From: Chrysomallon squamiferum
Taxonomy: Eukaryota; Mollusca; Gastropoda; Neomphalida; Peltospiridae
Direction: 5' to 3'
Assembly (NCBI GenBank): GCA_012295275.1
Contig: CM022678.1
Location: 9,451,030 to 9,515,029, forward strand
DNA length: 64,000 nucleotides
Under the pieces are notes generated by a model. The model saw nothing but the letters and a program-made list of their open reading frames with translations. It was not told where the DNA came from and did not search any database. How positions within the stretch are numbered: position 1 is the stretch's first letter; every line of letters starts with the position of its first letter. This document shows, piece after piece, positions 36,006 through 49,267 of this stretch. Both the position numbers and the translations under genes were made by a program.

Positions 36006-36254
36006 CTAATTTGAATTTTGAAACCTCAGTGATCTCCAAAAGACTGCATTGTCAATATTATCAGAACATCCAGTGTACACATTGTACTTCATAGCAGCTT
36101 GCACTGTTTTTATCATTGATGTGTGTGCATGGTTATTCTAAGTTTTATCACTGAAAGAGGAATAGAGATTCATCACTGATATGGAATGCCATTTTTCTAA
36201 ATAACCTAAAATTAATGTCATAGTGCATAGAGGTGTTACATTTTTTAATCATCA

Positions 36255-36524
36255 AATTTTTGTATTATTTAAATCGGGGAAATTGAAAGGTTTGCTGGGA
36301 TAATCAATGTAAATATATTTAAAATTATGTAATTAGGGTAATTAGAATATTTTATTAAAAATATTTTTTTTTAAATTAAAAAAACAAAACAACATTTATT
36401 TTATCTTTCTTTGTCATATTATTTAAATCAGGGAAAATTCAAGGGTTTAATATATTTAGAATTATGTAATTAGGGGTAATTAGAATTTTTTATTAAAAAA
36501 ACAAAACAAACAACAAAACTTTTA

Positions 36525-36560
<36 letters not shown>

Positions 36561-37075
36561 TTAAAATCAGGGGAAAGTCTAGGGTTTGCTGGGGGTAATC
36601 AATGTAAATATAGTTGAAGATTATGTAATTAGGGGTAATTAGAATTAGGGCTAATTAGAATTATTTATAAAAAAAGGAAGAAAAAAACTTTTTCTGTATA
36701 TTTGAATCAGGGGAAAATCAAGGGTTTGCTGGGGTAATCATTGTATAAATATATTTAAAATTATGTAATTAGAATTTTTTATAAAAAAAACAAAATCAAA
36801 ACAAGAACAACATGTTTTTTTTAATTTATTATTTACATCAGGAGAAAATCAAGGGTTTGCTGGGGGTAATCAATTTAAATATAATTGAAGATTATGTAAT
36901 TAGGGGTAATTAGATTTTTTTTTATATAAAACTACAAAACAAAAACAACAGTTTTTTTCCTTATCATATTTAAATCAGGGTAAATCAAGGGTTGCTTGGA
37001 GTAATCATTGTATAAATATATTTAAGATTATCTAATTAGGGATAATTAAAATTTATTTATAACAACAACAAAAAA
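36255..37075. repeat. AT-rich tandem array, unit about 110-150 bp, six copies
   Basis: Six diverged units, each with a core of the type AAATCAGGGGAAAATCAAGG, GTTTGCTGGGGGTAATCAAT and TATGTAATTAGGGGTAATTA, followed by a variable poly-A/T spacer. An ATT microsatellite lies inside one spacer (36524-36560). No coding potential. Confidence 0.9.
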
Positions 37076-37679
37076 AAAAAAAATAATTTTTTGGACATAA
37101 AGTCATTTATGTTAGACATTTGAAGATATACATGAAAATACTATGTCTGATTGTAAATATCTGTGTTTCTCATTTTATCATTCTTACTGTATGAAAAATT
37201 ATTCTGCTTGTATTTTATTTTTAGAAATGAAAAGTAAATTATTTCAGTCATGTGTTCTTTCTCTTTTTTCTTTTTTTCTTTTGAATGGAACTTAATGATA
37301 CATTTTTTGTTATATTTTTTATTCCAGTAAAAATGAGAATTTTTAAAATATTTTTAAAATAATAACAATTATATAAAAAATGTTTACTATGTAACTATTT
37401 GTTAAATTTCAGTCACATTTTAATTCCTAATTGTTCAAATCACAGAGAAAAGTTGAAGTAACATACCTTAATTATTCTCTTTTATTTCTATTTTGTGATT
37501 TAATATATTTTTTTTAAATTTCAAAGTTAATATAAATATTTTTTTTTCCATTGGAAATCTGTTTCAATTTTCTGTTTTGGAGCTAATCTGGAACACTTGG
37601 AATTCTAAGAAAAGTTTTAGTAATTCATAAAAATAGTTGCAGGTCAGGGCAATTTCCTGTATATCAAAAAAAAAAAAAA

Positions 37680-37713
<34 letters not shown>

Positions 37714-37754
37714 ATTATTATATCATCAGTGCCATACTATTTCTCTGCTAAGAC

Positions 37755-37985
37755 TTGATAGGCCCTTAACTGTAACATTTGTAATAAAAAATATTCCAAT
37801 TTTATGTTATTTTAATCTTTATAAATCTGCAATATGTCTAATATAACATTTGTAATTAAAAAAATATTCCAATCTTATATTATTTTAATCTTTATAGCTC
37901 TGAAATAAGTCTAAAACCTTGATTTTGACATTTGTAATAAGAAAATTCCAGTTGTTTTAATCTTTATAAGTGTGCAGTCTAACAT
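37755..37985. repeat. Short tandem duplication, about 80-bp unit, three copies
   Basis: Three diverged copies of a segment with AACATTTGTAATAAAAAATA and TTATTTTAATCTTTATA. Surrounding sequence (37080-38620) is AT-rich with no exon recognised. Confidence 0.75.
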
Positions 37986-38626
37986 GGCATTACCCAACAG
38001 TCCTGTTTTTATAGAATCCACTTTAAATATTTTGTTTATGTTTTAATTATTTATCACATGTTAACAGATGCAAGTTGAAATAAAGTGTTCTTGGAACATA
38101 CCTACATGTTTATATTGATTCCACTTACACAACTTTATATGTATATTACAAGATATATTATTATTCAATATTTGTCTTTTGTTGTAGTCAAAGTGAGAAA
38201 CAAATAATAATTCTTGTTCATTCTAAAATGTAATACAAATTCTTTCATACATTATGGATTAAAGTTCCATAGAGGCCCTTCCTGGAATGATAGCAAATAT
38301 ATTGTATCTCTCCTGTAACCAAAACTTTATTTTTTCTTTTATTTTCTTTTCTTTTTTATTTTTTTGTGTGTGGGCTCTTACAAAGTTCTGTGTAATGTAT
38401 TTATATTAAATTTAAAAAAAAAAAATTTATGTTTACATATTAAAGAAGGAAAAAAATTCACAATTTCTGAATGTTTCATTCCTTACACTAGCAAATGTTC
38501 ATTCATTTTGTTGTTAAATAACAAAGTCATGAATTAAAAGTATCTAAATGTTTGTGGTCATGTGTGTGTATGTGCACCTCTTTACTTGGTAGTTTGAAAC
38601 TCATTTTAATGAATAGAAAAAGACAA

Positions 38627-38813
<187 letters not shown>

Positions 38814-39119
38814 GTAATGACAGTCTTTGACTAGGAGTAGTGAGTATAAATAAAAAAAACAGAAAAAAAGGTTTCCAGATTAAAAGCCTTTTATTTATTA
38901 AGATTATTAAAGACTTGAGGTAAAGTTATATTGATAACTAGAGGTAGAATGGTAACCTTTGACTTAGTAGTTTAAGTTGGTGTATAGAGAGACATGCAGT
39001 GTTAGTTTACACTGAAACACTGATTAGTTTGTAGTCTGTTTAGATCATCTGAGAATAAAAGTCATTAATGTAATATTTTATTATGTGTCTCTATTCATTT
39101 ATCCTTTCATTTATCTATC

Positions 39120-39152
39120 TTTTTACACATCCAGTGTCTTTGTGAGTGTTTA

Positions 39153-39196
<44 letters not shown>

Positions 39197-39210
39197 TCTT
39201 TTTGTATGAG

Positions 39211-39245
<35 letters not shown>

Positions 39246-39455
39246 TATTTATATTTATATAAAAGGTTACCACTGGTTTCAGACTTAAGATAACAAACTT
39301 ACATTGTAGCTGTAAAGCAGTATGCAAGTAATTCAAAAATTGAGTGTAAAAGACAGGAATTTAAAGAGACATGGAAAGAGATGGTATGTTAATCAGAAAG
39401 AACAGATACATAGAGTGTCTGTGATACTCTCAGTGTGAATGATATATGTCAACTA

Positions 39456-39499
<44 letters not shown>

Positions 39500-39817
39500 C
39501 TGTGTTGCATGTTTTGTGTATATACAAGTTATTGTTAGTGAGTATATGTCTGTCTATATGAATATGTGACTAGATTAAAATTTGACTGTTTATGTGTTTG
39601 TATATTTGTCTGCATATGAGCACAGGCAAATGGATGTGTATTACAGTAATAGTAAATATGAGATTATTTGTGTACTTTGTGTCTATATGTATGAAAGTGG
39701 GGTATATGTTGTACATGTATTTGTTTATGTGTGTTTGTACATGTATTTATGTTAGACTGTTTACGTCTGTAGCCTACCCATTATATGTGAGTGTGTGTGT
39801 GAGTGTGTGTGTGTATA

Positions 39818-39880
<63 letters not shown>

Positions 39881-39930
39881 TGTGTTGTATGTATGTATGT
39901 ATGTATGTATGTATGTATGTGTGTATGGAA
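39120..39930. repeat. TG, TA and ATGT microsatellite cluster
   Basis: (TG)n at 39157-39243 and 39459-39497, (TA)n at 39825-39865 and (ATGT)n at 39885-39925, separated by short AT-rich sequence. No exon recognised. Confidence 0.95.
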
Positions 39931-40035
39931 CACTGGGTGGAGTTGTTGATTATCAACCTGCTAAACACTTGTTTATTAAATGCTCAAATATCCTCTTTCC
40001 AAGCTAAAAGAACCAACTCCTGGCCTGTCACTATC

Positions 40036-40260
40036 ATTTTATTTATTTATTTATTTATTTATTTATTTTTTTTTATTTCTTTGTTTTTATTTATTCATTT
40101 TTATTTATTTATTTATTTATTTTATTTATTTATTTATTTATTTGTTTTTATTTCTTTTATTTATTTCTTTCTTTATTTCTTTTTCTTTATTCCTTTATTT
40201 GTTTTTATTTATATCTTTATTTTTGTTTATTTCTTTCTTTATTTTTTTAATTTATTTTTT
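40036..40260. repeat. TTTA-rich tetranucleotide tract
   Basis: An imperfect TTTA/TTTC array. Long hydrophobic Phe/Leu/Tyr/Ile frames over it are artefacts. Confidence 0.95.
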
Positions 40261-40269
40261 ATATACAAA

Positions 40270-41831
40270 TAAGCAGACTGGACAAGTGCAGGAGTCTGTT
40301 TCAATCACAGGTGACAACATTTGTGATAAACTGGAAGTTTCAGCTTGATGTGATTGTGAGAAAAAAAAAAGATTCTTTGTGTTTAGATTAATCACTGGAT
40401 TCATGTATACGTGTGGAAGTATGGGACTGAAAGATGGATGGACGATGAATAAGAGATATAAATGGATGAAGTAAAATGGTTAGTCTGGTTAGAGATAGGG
40501 AGGGATGATATATTCACATAATATCCAAATACAATAACTCATTGGATATTTGGGTATGGGTGTGTGTGTGTGTTCACATTAACATTTATATATAATTTGT
40601 GAGAGCTTGTGATTCATTTTTATTTATTTGTTTATCTACAATATCTCTGGCATGTTTTGATAATAATGATAATTTTGATATGGTAGTTATAACAGTAAAG
40701 ATTCAAATTAATAAACAAATAATACAATACTTTCAAATATGAATACATTTTTTTAAATGAACTGTTGTAGTAAAATATCTCAACAGTACCTATTATATTC
40801 ACATTTACTATAGTATCTACTACACTATATCTGCTATACCCATAGTATACTACTATATCCCATATCAACTATATTCCATATCTACTAGAGTCATATAAAT
40901 GATATCCATAATTGATTTCAGAATGTTTGATGCACTTCTTAGTGGTACCTACAGGTGTGATTCCAAGTTATGAACACATACAAGATAAAATTACATCATT
41001 TTATTTACCTGTTCATAGGCTCTGCATTTTTTGTACATCTACAGGTGGAACTAAAAATAGACATGGATAAGATTTTGTGCGTGCGTTTTGAAAGAAATAT
41101 AATCCAAAATGCATGTTTGTTTTTTCTTTAAAATCCAAAATAAGATTACACCTGTTTATTTATTTATTTAATTTTCTTACTCTAAACAGTTTAAACTAGA
41201 CTTTGATTTTTCATTTGATTTTGTTACAACACATTTCAGAATCAGAAAATTCAAATAATCTTATAGACCTTCTAATTAATATACCTATGAATTTATCCAT
41301 TTAAGAAATTTACTTAATATAATTGTAACAGAAGAAATTATGATTATTAAATACTTTATTTGGGTTAATATGTCAAAATATAAACAAAAATTATCCTCCT
41401 AAATAGGAATTTGTTACTGCAGTTTGATAATGTTGGCTAAAAAATTATAATTGAAAACAAAATAATTTACAATATTTATTTCAACAAAAATACTTTTTCA
41501 TGTGAAAAATATAATTTTTGAAAAACTACTAAAAATTTTAAGATTTCTGATTTATCCAGTAAAACTATAAAAAAGAATACCAAGACATTTGTTTACAAAA
41601 ATGTTTTAAGTTAATATATAATTTGACAGACAAAATAACCTGCAAATTACTAATTAAGTAAATTTCTAATTTCTGATTTTATCTTCGAAACAACAAATAC
41701 ATGCATATGTAGGTTTACATATTTCCTTCCATTTTATGTTTTATTGGGTAAATCTTTACCACAAGTCTTGGTATTTAATTATTATTTAATATTTGGATTA
41801 TATGATTAAGTAAAAAAAAAAAAAAAAAAAA

Positions 41832-41862
<31 letters not shown>

Positions 41863-42380
41863 TAATAAAAATTAAAAACATGAAACAAGAAATATATTTT
41901 TAAAAAAAAAGTCCTTAAAATAAACATTATTATTTTATTTATTTTGTTTTTAATGCAAGTAATCAGTAATTTCTATGATCAATCATATTCTCTTTCTTTT
42001 CAAATTTATATCAAGACTTAATGTCATATTTTTCACCACTGTTTGCAATACACTTTGAAATAAACATCATTTTCCCTATCATGTATTGTCTGAATGTTTT
42101 TATTTTTCTCACTCATTAGTATCATTTGAAATATTTGTTCTTGTTTAAGACTACTGCAGACTTGACTGTACTTGGTGCTGTGTCTGGTCAAACATTTTTC
42201 TCACTGCTGTGACTGACTGAAAAAAGAGGCAGAACTGAATCCAGCATCTGTTTCATGATTTCTGAATCAGTCTGGCATCAACTATCAAAACTTTGATAGC
42301 AAAACTCAAATCTTCATCAAACTTGGCCATGGATTTTCATTTCTGCTTTCACATGTCTGTGCACTGAACTCCATCAAACC
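40270..42380. other. AT-rich sequence without recognised features
   Basis: No exon, RNA gene or transposon was recognised. A poly-A plus AAT run lies at 41812-41862. Confidence 0.5.
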
Positions 42381-42387
42381 ATCCTGT

Positions 42388-42388
42388 A

Positions 42389-42463
<75 letters not shown>

Positions 42464-42496
42464 AAGAAGAAGAAGAAGAAGAAGAAGAAGAACAAG

Positions 42497-42538
<42 letters not shown>

Positions 42539-42545
42539 AATAATA
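42388..42545. repeat. Compound (AAT)n-(AAG)n-(AAC)n array
   Basis: Three trinucleotide blocks run in succession: AAT/TAA (about 42388-42434), AAG/GAA (about 42434-42491) and AAC/CAA (about 42491-42537), returning to AAT at the end. The middle block is a pure purine tract of about 57 bp. Confidence 0.95.
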
Positions 42546-42599
42546 GTAGTGAAAATATCTACTGCTTTAATATTAATACTAATAATTTTTATTACAATA

Positions 42600-43239
42600 A
42601 AGTAACACACTCTATATATATATTTGCTGTTAGGGCTAATTAATTTACTGCTTCTAAACTTACTTATCTATATTGTGCATCAATTTAATTGAAAATATTA
42701 AGTAGCTATGGGTAGACTTTTCTTTAAAAATCTCTTATTAAGAAATATTAGAAATCTGACTTCCACAGTTACATCAATGATACATGAGAGACAGACTTTC
42801 ACTGGAATTGTTTCATTCAGGATGATATTTCTACTTCCTGAATCAAAGTGTATAATTACTTGTTGTCTACCATGTCAAGTCTACTATTTCAAGTCAGTGG
42901 AACCTCAAGTCTCAGATCCTAGGTTCCTTAGGTTTGTAAATTGTAATCTTTACTGTAGAGGTAATTATGTACTGTTATCTATCATAATCCACCTGGATTC
43001 ATTTTATTTATAAACAAACAACTGTGGTTTATTGTCAATCTCTAATCAACAGTAAAACAATGAATTTATGTAGCTATTCATGATCTTCCATGTGACCAGC
43101 TAGTGGTAACCAGTCTTCAAATGCAGTACTTGGTGACAACCACAAACCTCTATCAATTAACTGAACAGTGTGAAAAGGAAATATCTAAAATTGAAGTAAC
43201 TGGAAAAATTTGGAAGCATAATTTTTGCTTTGTGATTCA

Positions 43240-43277
<38 letters not shown>

Positions 43278-44100
43278 CACACACACACTCACAAACTTGC
43301 AACAAAATATTTGTTTTTAGATTCTGCTGTAGAAAACAAACATTTATTTGTGACCATCCAGCACAAAATGGATTGCTTGTCATAAAGTTCACATTTTGAT
43401 GTTTTTTAACATTTCTAGATGAGCTTTGTCTTAGCAGTGAAAACTATATAAAAATAAAAAATATAGTTCCCGAGATATTAGTGACTGAACATTCTAACAT
43501 TCCATAATCAGTTTCTGAATGAGTTAAATGACAATGATGATCTTTTAAACATTTTCCATAACAACAACTATTACATATTAATAAAATCTTCTCACATTAG
43601 GCTCAGAATAGAATGCCCTGATGTTTGAAGACAGTATCTGTTTTGTTTTTGTAGAACAGTTTATTTTAATTTTAATATTAATCTTTGACTGAATGTATTA
43701 AACTAGAAATACCTGATTAAACAGTAATAATTTAATAGTCATTAAAGAACATAAAAACATAAAATTATAAAATGATATCTTGATTGATGAGAAAAGACAT
43801 CACCACTGTTTAAAGTCTTCAGCTGTATTTTCCTCTTTTTATCACACATTAAAACATCTCCTTATACCTAAAATAATCTCATATTAATGCTTCAGCATGA
43901 AAATGTTTTGAGAAAATTAAAATGTCTCATATTCATTCCTAAACATGTATAAAATATTTTTTTACTAAAAAGAGAAATATCCTTTGACAAAACAGACTGA
44001 AACTAGTCTATTTACAAATTAGCAGCTTGACAGGTTCTTATGGGTGACATGAGTAGCTTCACAGAGACTTTAAACTTTGACAACTAACATCTACATGTTT
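42600..44100. other. Mostly unassigned, with a CA array
   Basis: A (CA)n tract lies at 43241-43290. Two plus-strand frames (42708-43013, 43103-43399) are open but match nothing I recognise, and the second ends in the repeat. Confidence 0.45.
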
Positions 44101-44554
44101 TCAATTAGATGGTGGATGGGCCGTAGAAAAAGGGTCCGCAGAAATCTACAACAGAATGGTTCATATTAAAATGCAGTGCAACAACTTGGACAAAGTCTCT
44201 TCAACTTGTACCCTAGGATTTTGATAACACCTGATTTCAAAATGATTTTAAAAATTTCTAGGATGAATATGTACGAAGCTTTCATGTCCACAACTGTAAA
44301 AGACCATGATGTCTGTCATGGACTTTTGTTAACTTGGAATCGATGGCTAAAAAGGTCTCAGTATAGTGTGTTCTCTATATACATAAACACCTACATACTT
44401 GTACAACCCCTACTCAGTATTTGTGACTCCAAGCAACAAACACCTCAACTAGTTGCAGTAGACTGAATAATTAAGAACATAACTGAAACTATTCTTCTCT
44501 GCAGTTATCTGAACCATGTGTTTAATTTCATTTGTTTTTGTTATCCTAGGTGTT

Positions 44555-44795
44555 GTGACAATTTCCCATCTAATACTCAGGGTGGGTACATAGTTCACTG
44601 GCTTCCCACCTACAAAATATGCTGAACAAACCCTCGTGTTTTCAGTAACATTAAAATCTTTTTACCATTTCTATGTATAGTGATTACCCACAAATGTTCC
44701 TGATATTGATAGAAGGATAACAAATTTCTCAGATGTCTGCAATTGGAACAGTTAATAACTGAACAATGGTCATGGCCTCCCATTACAGAATGATT
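44555..44795 (-). pseudogene. Broken THAP zinc-finger domain (transposon or gene relic)
   Basis: On the minus strand, HDHCSVINCSNCRHLRNLLS then FYQYQEHL and WVITIHR match the first half of a THAP domain (Cx4C, then SFYRFP-like and W-x-x-x-(I/L)xR). After a frame change the second half reads FNVTENTRVCSAYFVGGKPV then NYVPTLSI, matching the conserved TExTxVCSxHF...GKP...VPTL end, with the zinc-binding His replaced by Tyr. Downstream (44.1-44.5 kb) is non-repetitive but unreadable. THAP domains are common in P-element-like and other transposases as well as host regulators, and I cannot say which this was. Confidence 0.78.
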
Positions 44796-45239
44796 GGTTT
44801 TGTCCACCAATTTACAAGTAGGACTGTTTTGCTGAGATCTCGCAATTTGCATCCTTGAATTACCCGGCAATGGGCACATGCGCAGTGGAATGTGAAATAT
44901 CTCAATTAACAGTTGACTCTAAAACCCAGTATATTATAACTTAGAAAATTCACTTTTCTTTTGAAATCCAAGAACACAATTAAAAACTAATTCTTTGCTT
45001 GGACATGTACACACTTTTAAATGAGATAATAAGAATAAATAGCCATTTGTAATATATTATTTAAAAACTACTGAAAAATCTGTTTTTCCAAAATGCCACA
45101 TTCATAAATGTTGTGTCACCAGATGAATTGCTGCTATCATTTTACTGTTACTGACCTGTTATCTCTGTCAGTAGAATAACATTAAAACTATTTTTCTCAA
45201 GAATCTAAATCAAATACAACAAGGTGTAACAAAGTACCT

Positions 45240-45366
45240 GATGTAAATGAAGATTTTATAGCAGAGCTGGGATCCTTCCTCCAGTTTGTTCAGATTGTAG
45301 TCAGCCAATGTTTCACCACAAATCTTCACAGTCAGGTAGACTTGTAGTGTCTCACACCAGAGAACT
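45240..45366 (-). other. Exon candidate, unrecognised
   Basis: The minus strand shows TTTCACACAG as acceptor and CAG/GTAC as donor around an open frame LWCETLQVYLTVKICGETLA then DYNLNKLEEGSQLCYKIFIY IR. Composition is exon-like compared with the AT-rich flanks. No domain recognised. It could belong to the CAMSAP-like locus, but does not match the family parts I know. Confidence 0.4.
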
Positions 45367-46611
45367 GTGTGAAATAACAAAAATATGTGATATACTGAAA
45401 TTTAAAAAACAATCTCATTTAGCTATCATCACAGAAGTCATAAAACAAATGTTTATAATAATAACAATAACAAAATAAAAATAACAATAATGATGATTAA
45501 AACAGATAAATAAATTATATTAATAATAATAGTGATGACAGTAAGAAGAAAAACAATAAACTGAAATCATAAATAAATAAATAATCCATTTAACGAAGGA
45601 CCCTGTCTAATAATAAAGATTTTTTTCATGATTTCATCTTTTCATTTTTCATTATTTTCCCCAATCCTTAACAATTTTAGGCTACTTAATTATTGCATAA
45701 ATACATTAGATTCCTTACAAATGTTAAGAGAAATAAAACTTTTGCTACATACCAGAGGAAAGTGGTTTCAGCTGTTTTTCAGATAATCCTCACAGGTTCT
45801 TGATAAATCAAAATTGGCATCTGTAAAAAAATAAAAAAATCAGAAAAAGAAAATTGTATCTGATCATTCTTTGAAGCTAAATTTTATATCAAACAACATT
45901 TATAATTAAAATAAACCATATATCTGTGATACTTAAGGACTGTCATTCTTATAAACAAAATAAAAAACAAAAACAACCTCTGAATCCAGTGAAAATGCAG
46001 GTGACATCACATCACCAATAGCAGATCAAAATGCTGAAGAAGGATTTCAACTTTCAGCAACAAGCAGTCACAGTTTCTGAAATACTGAACATAGAAAAAA
46101 CTGAGTTGTATAAGCATATAACAAAATACATGCATAAAAATACAATAAATAGTTATAGTTAAAAACTCTTATCTAATTATATATTTCTCTACATTAAATA
46201 TTTAAATAAAACTTTTAACAATAAGAATATATAATTTCCTGAAGATAAGACAATTATCTCTCTATCGTTTGAACATTCAGAGATCATAGATTACTTTACT
46301 TTTCATATTACAGAAACACAGACCAGGAAATTCTAATCCTGTGTAAATAAATAAATACGCATATTATTTAAAATATCAAAACATTTTCTTTGTGGAAATT
46401 TCTTACACAACCCCAGTTGGAAATCAAGTTCAGATTATTTGCATATAATGGATACATCATGAATATTCATAACTGTAATGCAAAATAAATCATTTAAAAA
46501 ACTATTTTAATTATCAAGTTATGAACTAAGCAAAGTAAAAATATCTGAAACATTTCAACATTCTGAATATAACAGTATCTGTGTCTTAATCTTATATGTG
46601 GCTCTTACCAC

Positions 46612-46715
46612 AGAGATGGGGTTTATGGTTTTTCTGACAAGCCTAGATCCAGTTTCTTCAGTACACTCCTGTACCTCATCAAGCAGCTTGAGGACTTTGT
46701 AAGCTATTTAACCAC
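46612..46715 (-). other. Exon candidate, unrecognised
   Basis: The minus-strand open frame YKVLKLLDEVQECTEETGSR then LVRKTINPISV ends at a strong GTAAGA donor (just below 46612). A GGTTAAATAG acceptor lies above. It is helical and charged. A second exon-like frame, FPLDFVISEESEDSVSLVDE then IVKLAV, is found at about 46860-46950. Family unknown. Confidence 0.4.
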
Positions 46716-47466
46716 TGCAAAGTCTGATCAGACTGTGTGAATGTACACTCTGATCTGCATCTACAATGGTAAGCCCTGTTTCTGCAGTCAGAACCACACA
46801 TAACAATAACAACCCATTCTTCCAGTTAAAGGACACAACTGATTCATACATTTGTCAATGCACAGCCAACTTTACAATCTCATCAACCAGTGACACTGAG
46901 TCTTCTGATTCCTCACTGATCACAAAGTCAAGTGGAAAGCTTTCCCTGCAGCACAGTGTATTCATTCTTCCTAAGACCAATCACTTATTCAAGATGAATC
47001 TAACATGGACAGTTTGTCTCGACATCCACAGACAGTGATGTGAAACACCATCAGTAAACATGGGATTTGTTCATTTACACACACAGCAATGTCAGACTCA
47101 GTCTGCTAATACAAAGACTCCTGGAAGAAGTTTATTCAATAAAATACTATCAAAAATATGTTTTGTTGTTGTGTTTGTATGAAGTCCAAATCTGTGCTCA
47201 TTAATTTTTTCAGACACAGTATAAATACTTTAAAACAACCTATTACCACTACTGTCTTCTGATCAAAGTGTTTTCTGAATTCTGTTTCTTAGGATTAATG
47301 TAAACATCAAGGTTAATGTAAAATGGCATATGTCCTTTACCATCACCCTCACCGTGACCTTCACCTACATAATTTTCAGTTATCCTTGTGTTAGTGGAGT
47401 ATCAGACACTGAAATGAACTTACTGGTTCATCTGGTGTTGAGACTCAGAGAAACAGTGGCTTCCAG

Positions 47467-47730
47467 TTATCTCCCCTTGACTGGAAATACATCAGCTGTG
47501 ATGGGTGATGTTTGAGCAGGTTTCCTAGGCTTTGTTGTCCTCTTTCTGGGAGTCTCGTCTCTTTCCTCTGCTTTTGAATGATTTAAGTGTTTTTCATTGG
47601 CTGGTTTTACCTCAGCTGACATTAAAGGTTCAAGTTTTTCTCCATGATCACTGACATTCGACTGTTGAGGTTGGTCACCTGGTGTGACACTCTTCAACTT
47701 CATGCTGTCAGAATCGTTGTAGTTCAACAT
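47467..47730 (-). other. Candidate coding stretch, disordered basic protein segment
   Basis: An 87-codon minus-strand frame begins MLNYNDSDSMKLKSVTPGDQ. It contains KAEERDETPRKRTTKPRKPA and ends at TAA after VFPVKGR. It is polar, Lys/Pro-rich and not repeat-derived. The KPRKP-type basic stretch is reminiscent of the disordered region between the coiled coils and CKK domain of CAMSAP proteins, and it lies in the same orientation as the nearby CAMSAP pieces, but that link is conjecture. Confidence 0.4.
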
Positions 47731-47859
47731 GGTCGGCTGCAGTGTCTGTGGGGCTCAAGGTCACCAACATTGAGCTGATCATTGTCAAAACTTTGACTCG
47801 ACATTAACCAAGAAAGTGGACAACTCACTGGTCTGATTCTGATTGGTGGGTCCCTCATC

Positions 47860-48720
47860 TGAGTAGATAAATAAATAAATAAACAAATCAATCAATCAAT
47901 AAAATACTGAATCAGATATTAAATAAATAAACAAACAAATCAAATATTAAATAAATAAACAAACAAACCAAATGTTAAATAAATAAGCAAACAAACAAAT
48001 CAAATACTAAATAAACAAACAAATCAATTATTAAATAAATAAACAAACAAACAAATTAAATAAATAAACAAATAAAATATTAAACAAAGAATTAATCAGT
48101 TTTCTTTCTTTCTCCCCAATTCAAGTAAGATATCTATTATTTTATACTGTTATTGTTATAATTACTACAACAAAAACAACTACTACTACTACTACTACTA
48201 CAACTACTGCTCCTGTTGCCACAGCTACTTTTCTTTTTACTTGTATCATAACAATTTCTCATTTAACTGTCATATTCTCACACTCCCTCCATTACTTCTA
48301 CTACTGCAACAACAAAACTGCTATCAGTATTGCTACTACTACAACTAGTACTAAGACTACAGTCTGACTATGCGTCACACACGATACATTAGATGACAAA
48401 GCATCACTGGCTAAAATATCACCTATTACTACAAACAAGAATGATTATTATTAAGTACTAATGCTATAACAACTACACTACTACAACAATGGGTTGTACT
48501 ACTACTACTGCTGTTACTGTAACAACAACAACAACCTCTGCAGATGCTTCTGTTTCTGCCAGGCTAGTACAGATTCTTTGATGACATTTCTGTCCTGTGG
48601 CAACCTCACAGAATTAGCTCTTCATGTGTACCCAGCAGCTTTTTATTTATCTATTTGTTTATTTATTTATTTATTTGTAGTTTCTTTCTTTCTTTCTTTT
48701 CTTCTTTCTTTATTTGAAGA
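47860..48720. repeat. AAAT/AAAC, ACT and TTTC repeat-rich stretch
   Basis: Interrupted AAAT/AAAC units (47862-48090), ACT triplets (48179-48205 and scattered to 48515) and TTTA/TTTC runs (48640-48712). No gene recognised. Confidence 0.85.
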
Positions 48721-49184
48721 TATATAAAATATTTCTCTTTCTGACAGATACATATATTAATAATGAATATTTTATTGTTATATATTTTTTTATCAAATTA
48801 CTACATTATAAAGAATAAAATATACTAAATTTTTATCATCATCAAATTACAGTTAAAACTAAGTCAAAACTAATTTTTAAACTTTCTGATCAAAACAGAA
48901 TAAAGTAAACTGTATTTTTGTGAGTTGAAAACAAAACAACAAATTGTTTTGATTACCTCTAGTACAAATATAAGCTAAAAAGAAATAAAACTATGCTAAT
49001 GGAAATATAGAAATGTGGAAGAATACTAATTTATCAGGCTATTTGTATACTACAAATAATTTACTTATTATTGCTCCTTGCTCTAATCTGCTTTTCTTAT
49101 TCTTAGTATTGAGAATATATTACGAATAACAAATTAAGAAGAATGTAAATCAAACAGGTAAGTTAATGTCTGTGTTTTTCATAC

Positions 49185-49267
49185 CAGTTTTTTTACAAAC
49201 ATCTCTGTCTGTGTGTGTCCCATTCTGATGTTTAGATAACAACACTTGTCAGTTTTGTGGTATGTGT
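49185..49267 (-). pseudogene. CKK exon copy B with 14-bp deletion
   Basis: The same exon as 12637-12733 with both splice sites recognisable, but 83 rather than 97 bp long. The missing 14 bp fall in the middle, where copy A has a stretch containing CTGTATATTTG, and break the frame, so this copy cannot encode the CKK start. Probably dead. Confidence 0.85.

Noticed and set aside
39592-40272. 226-codon frame resembling a membrane protein
   Set aside because: It covers TG, TA, ATGT and TTTA microsatellites; hydrophobicity follows from TTT/TTA codons.
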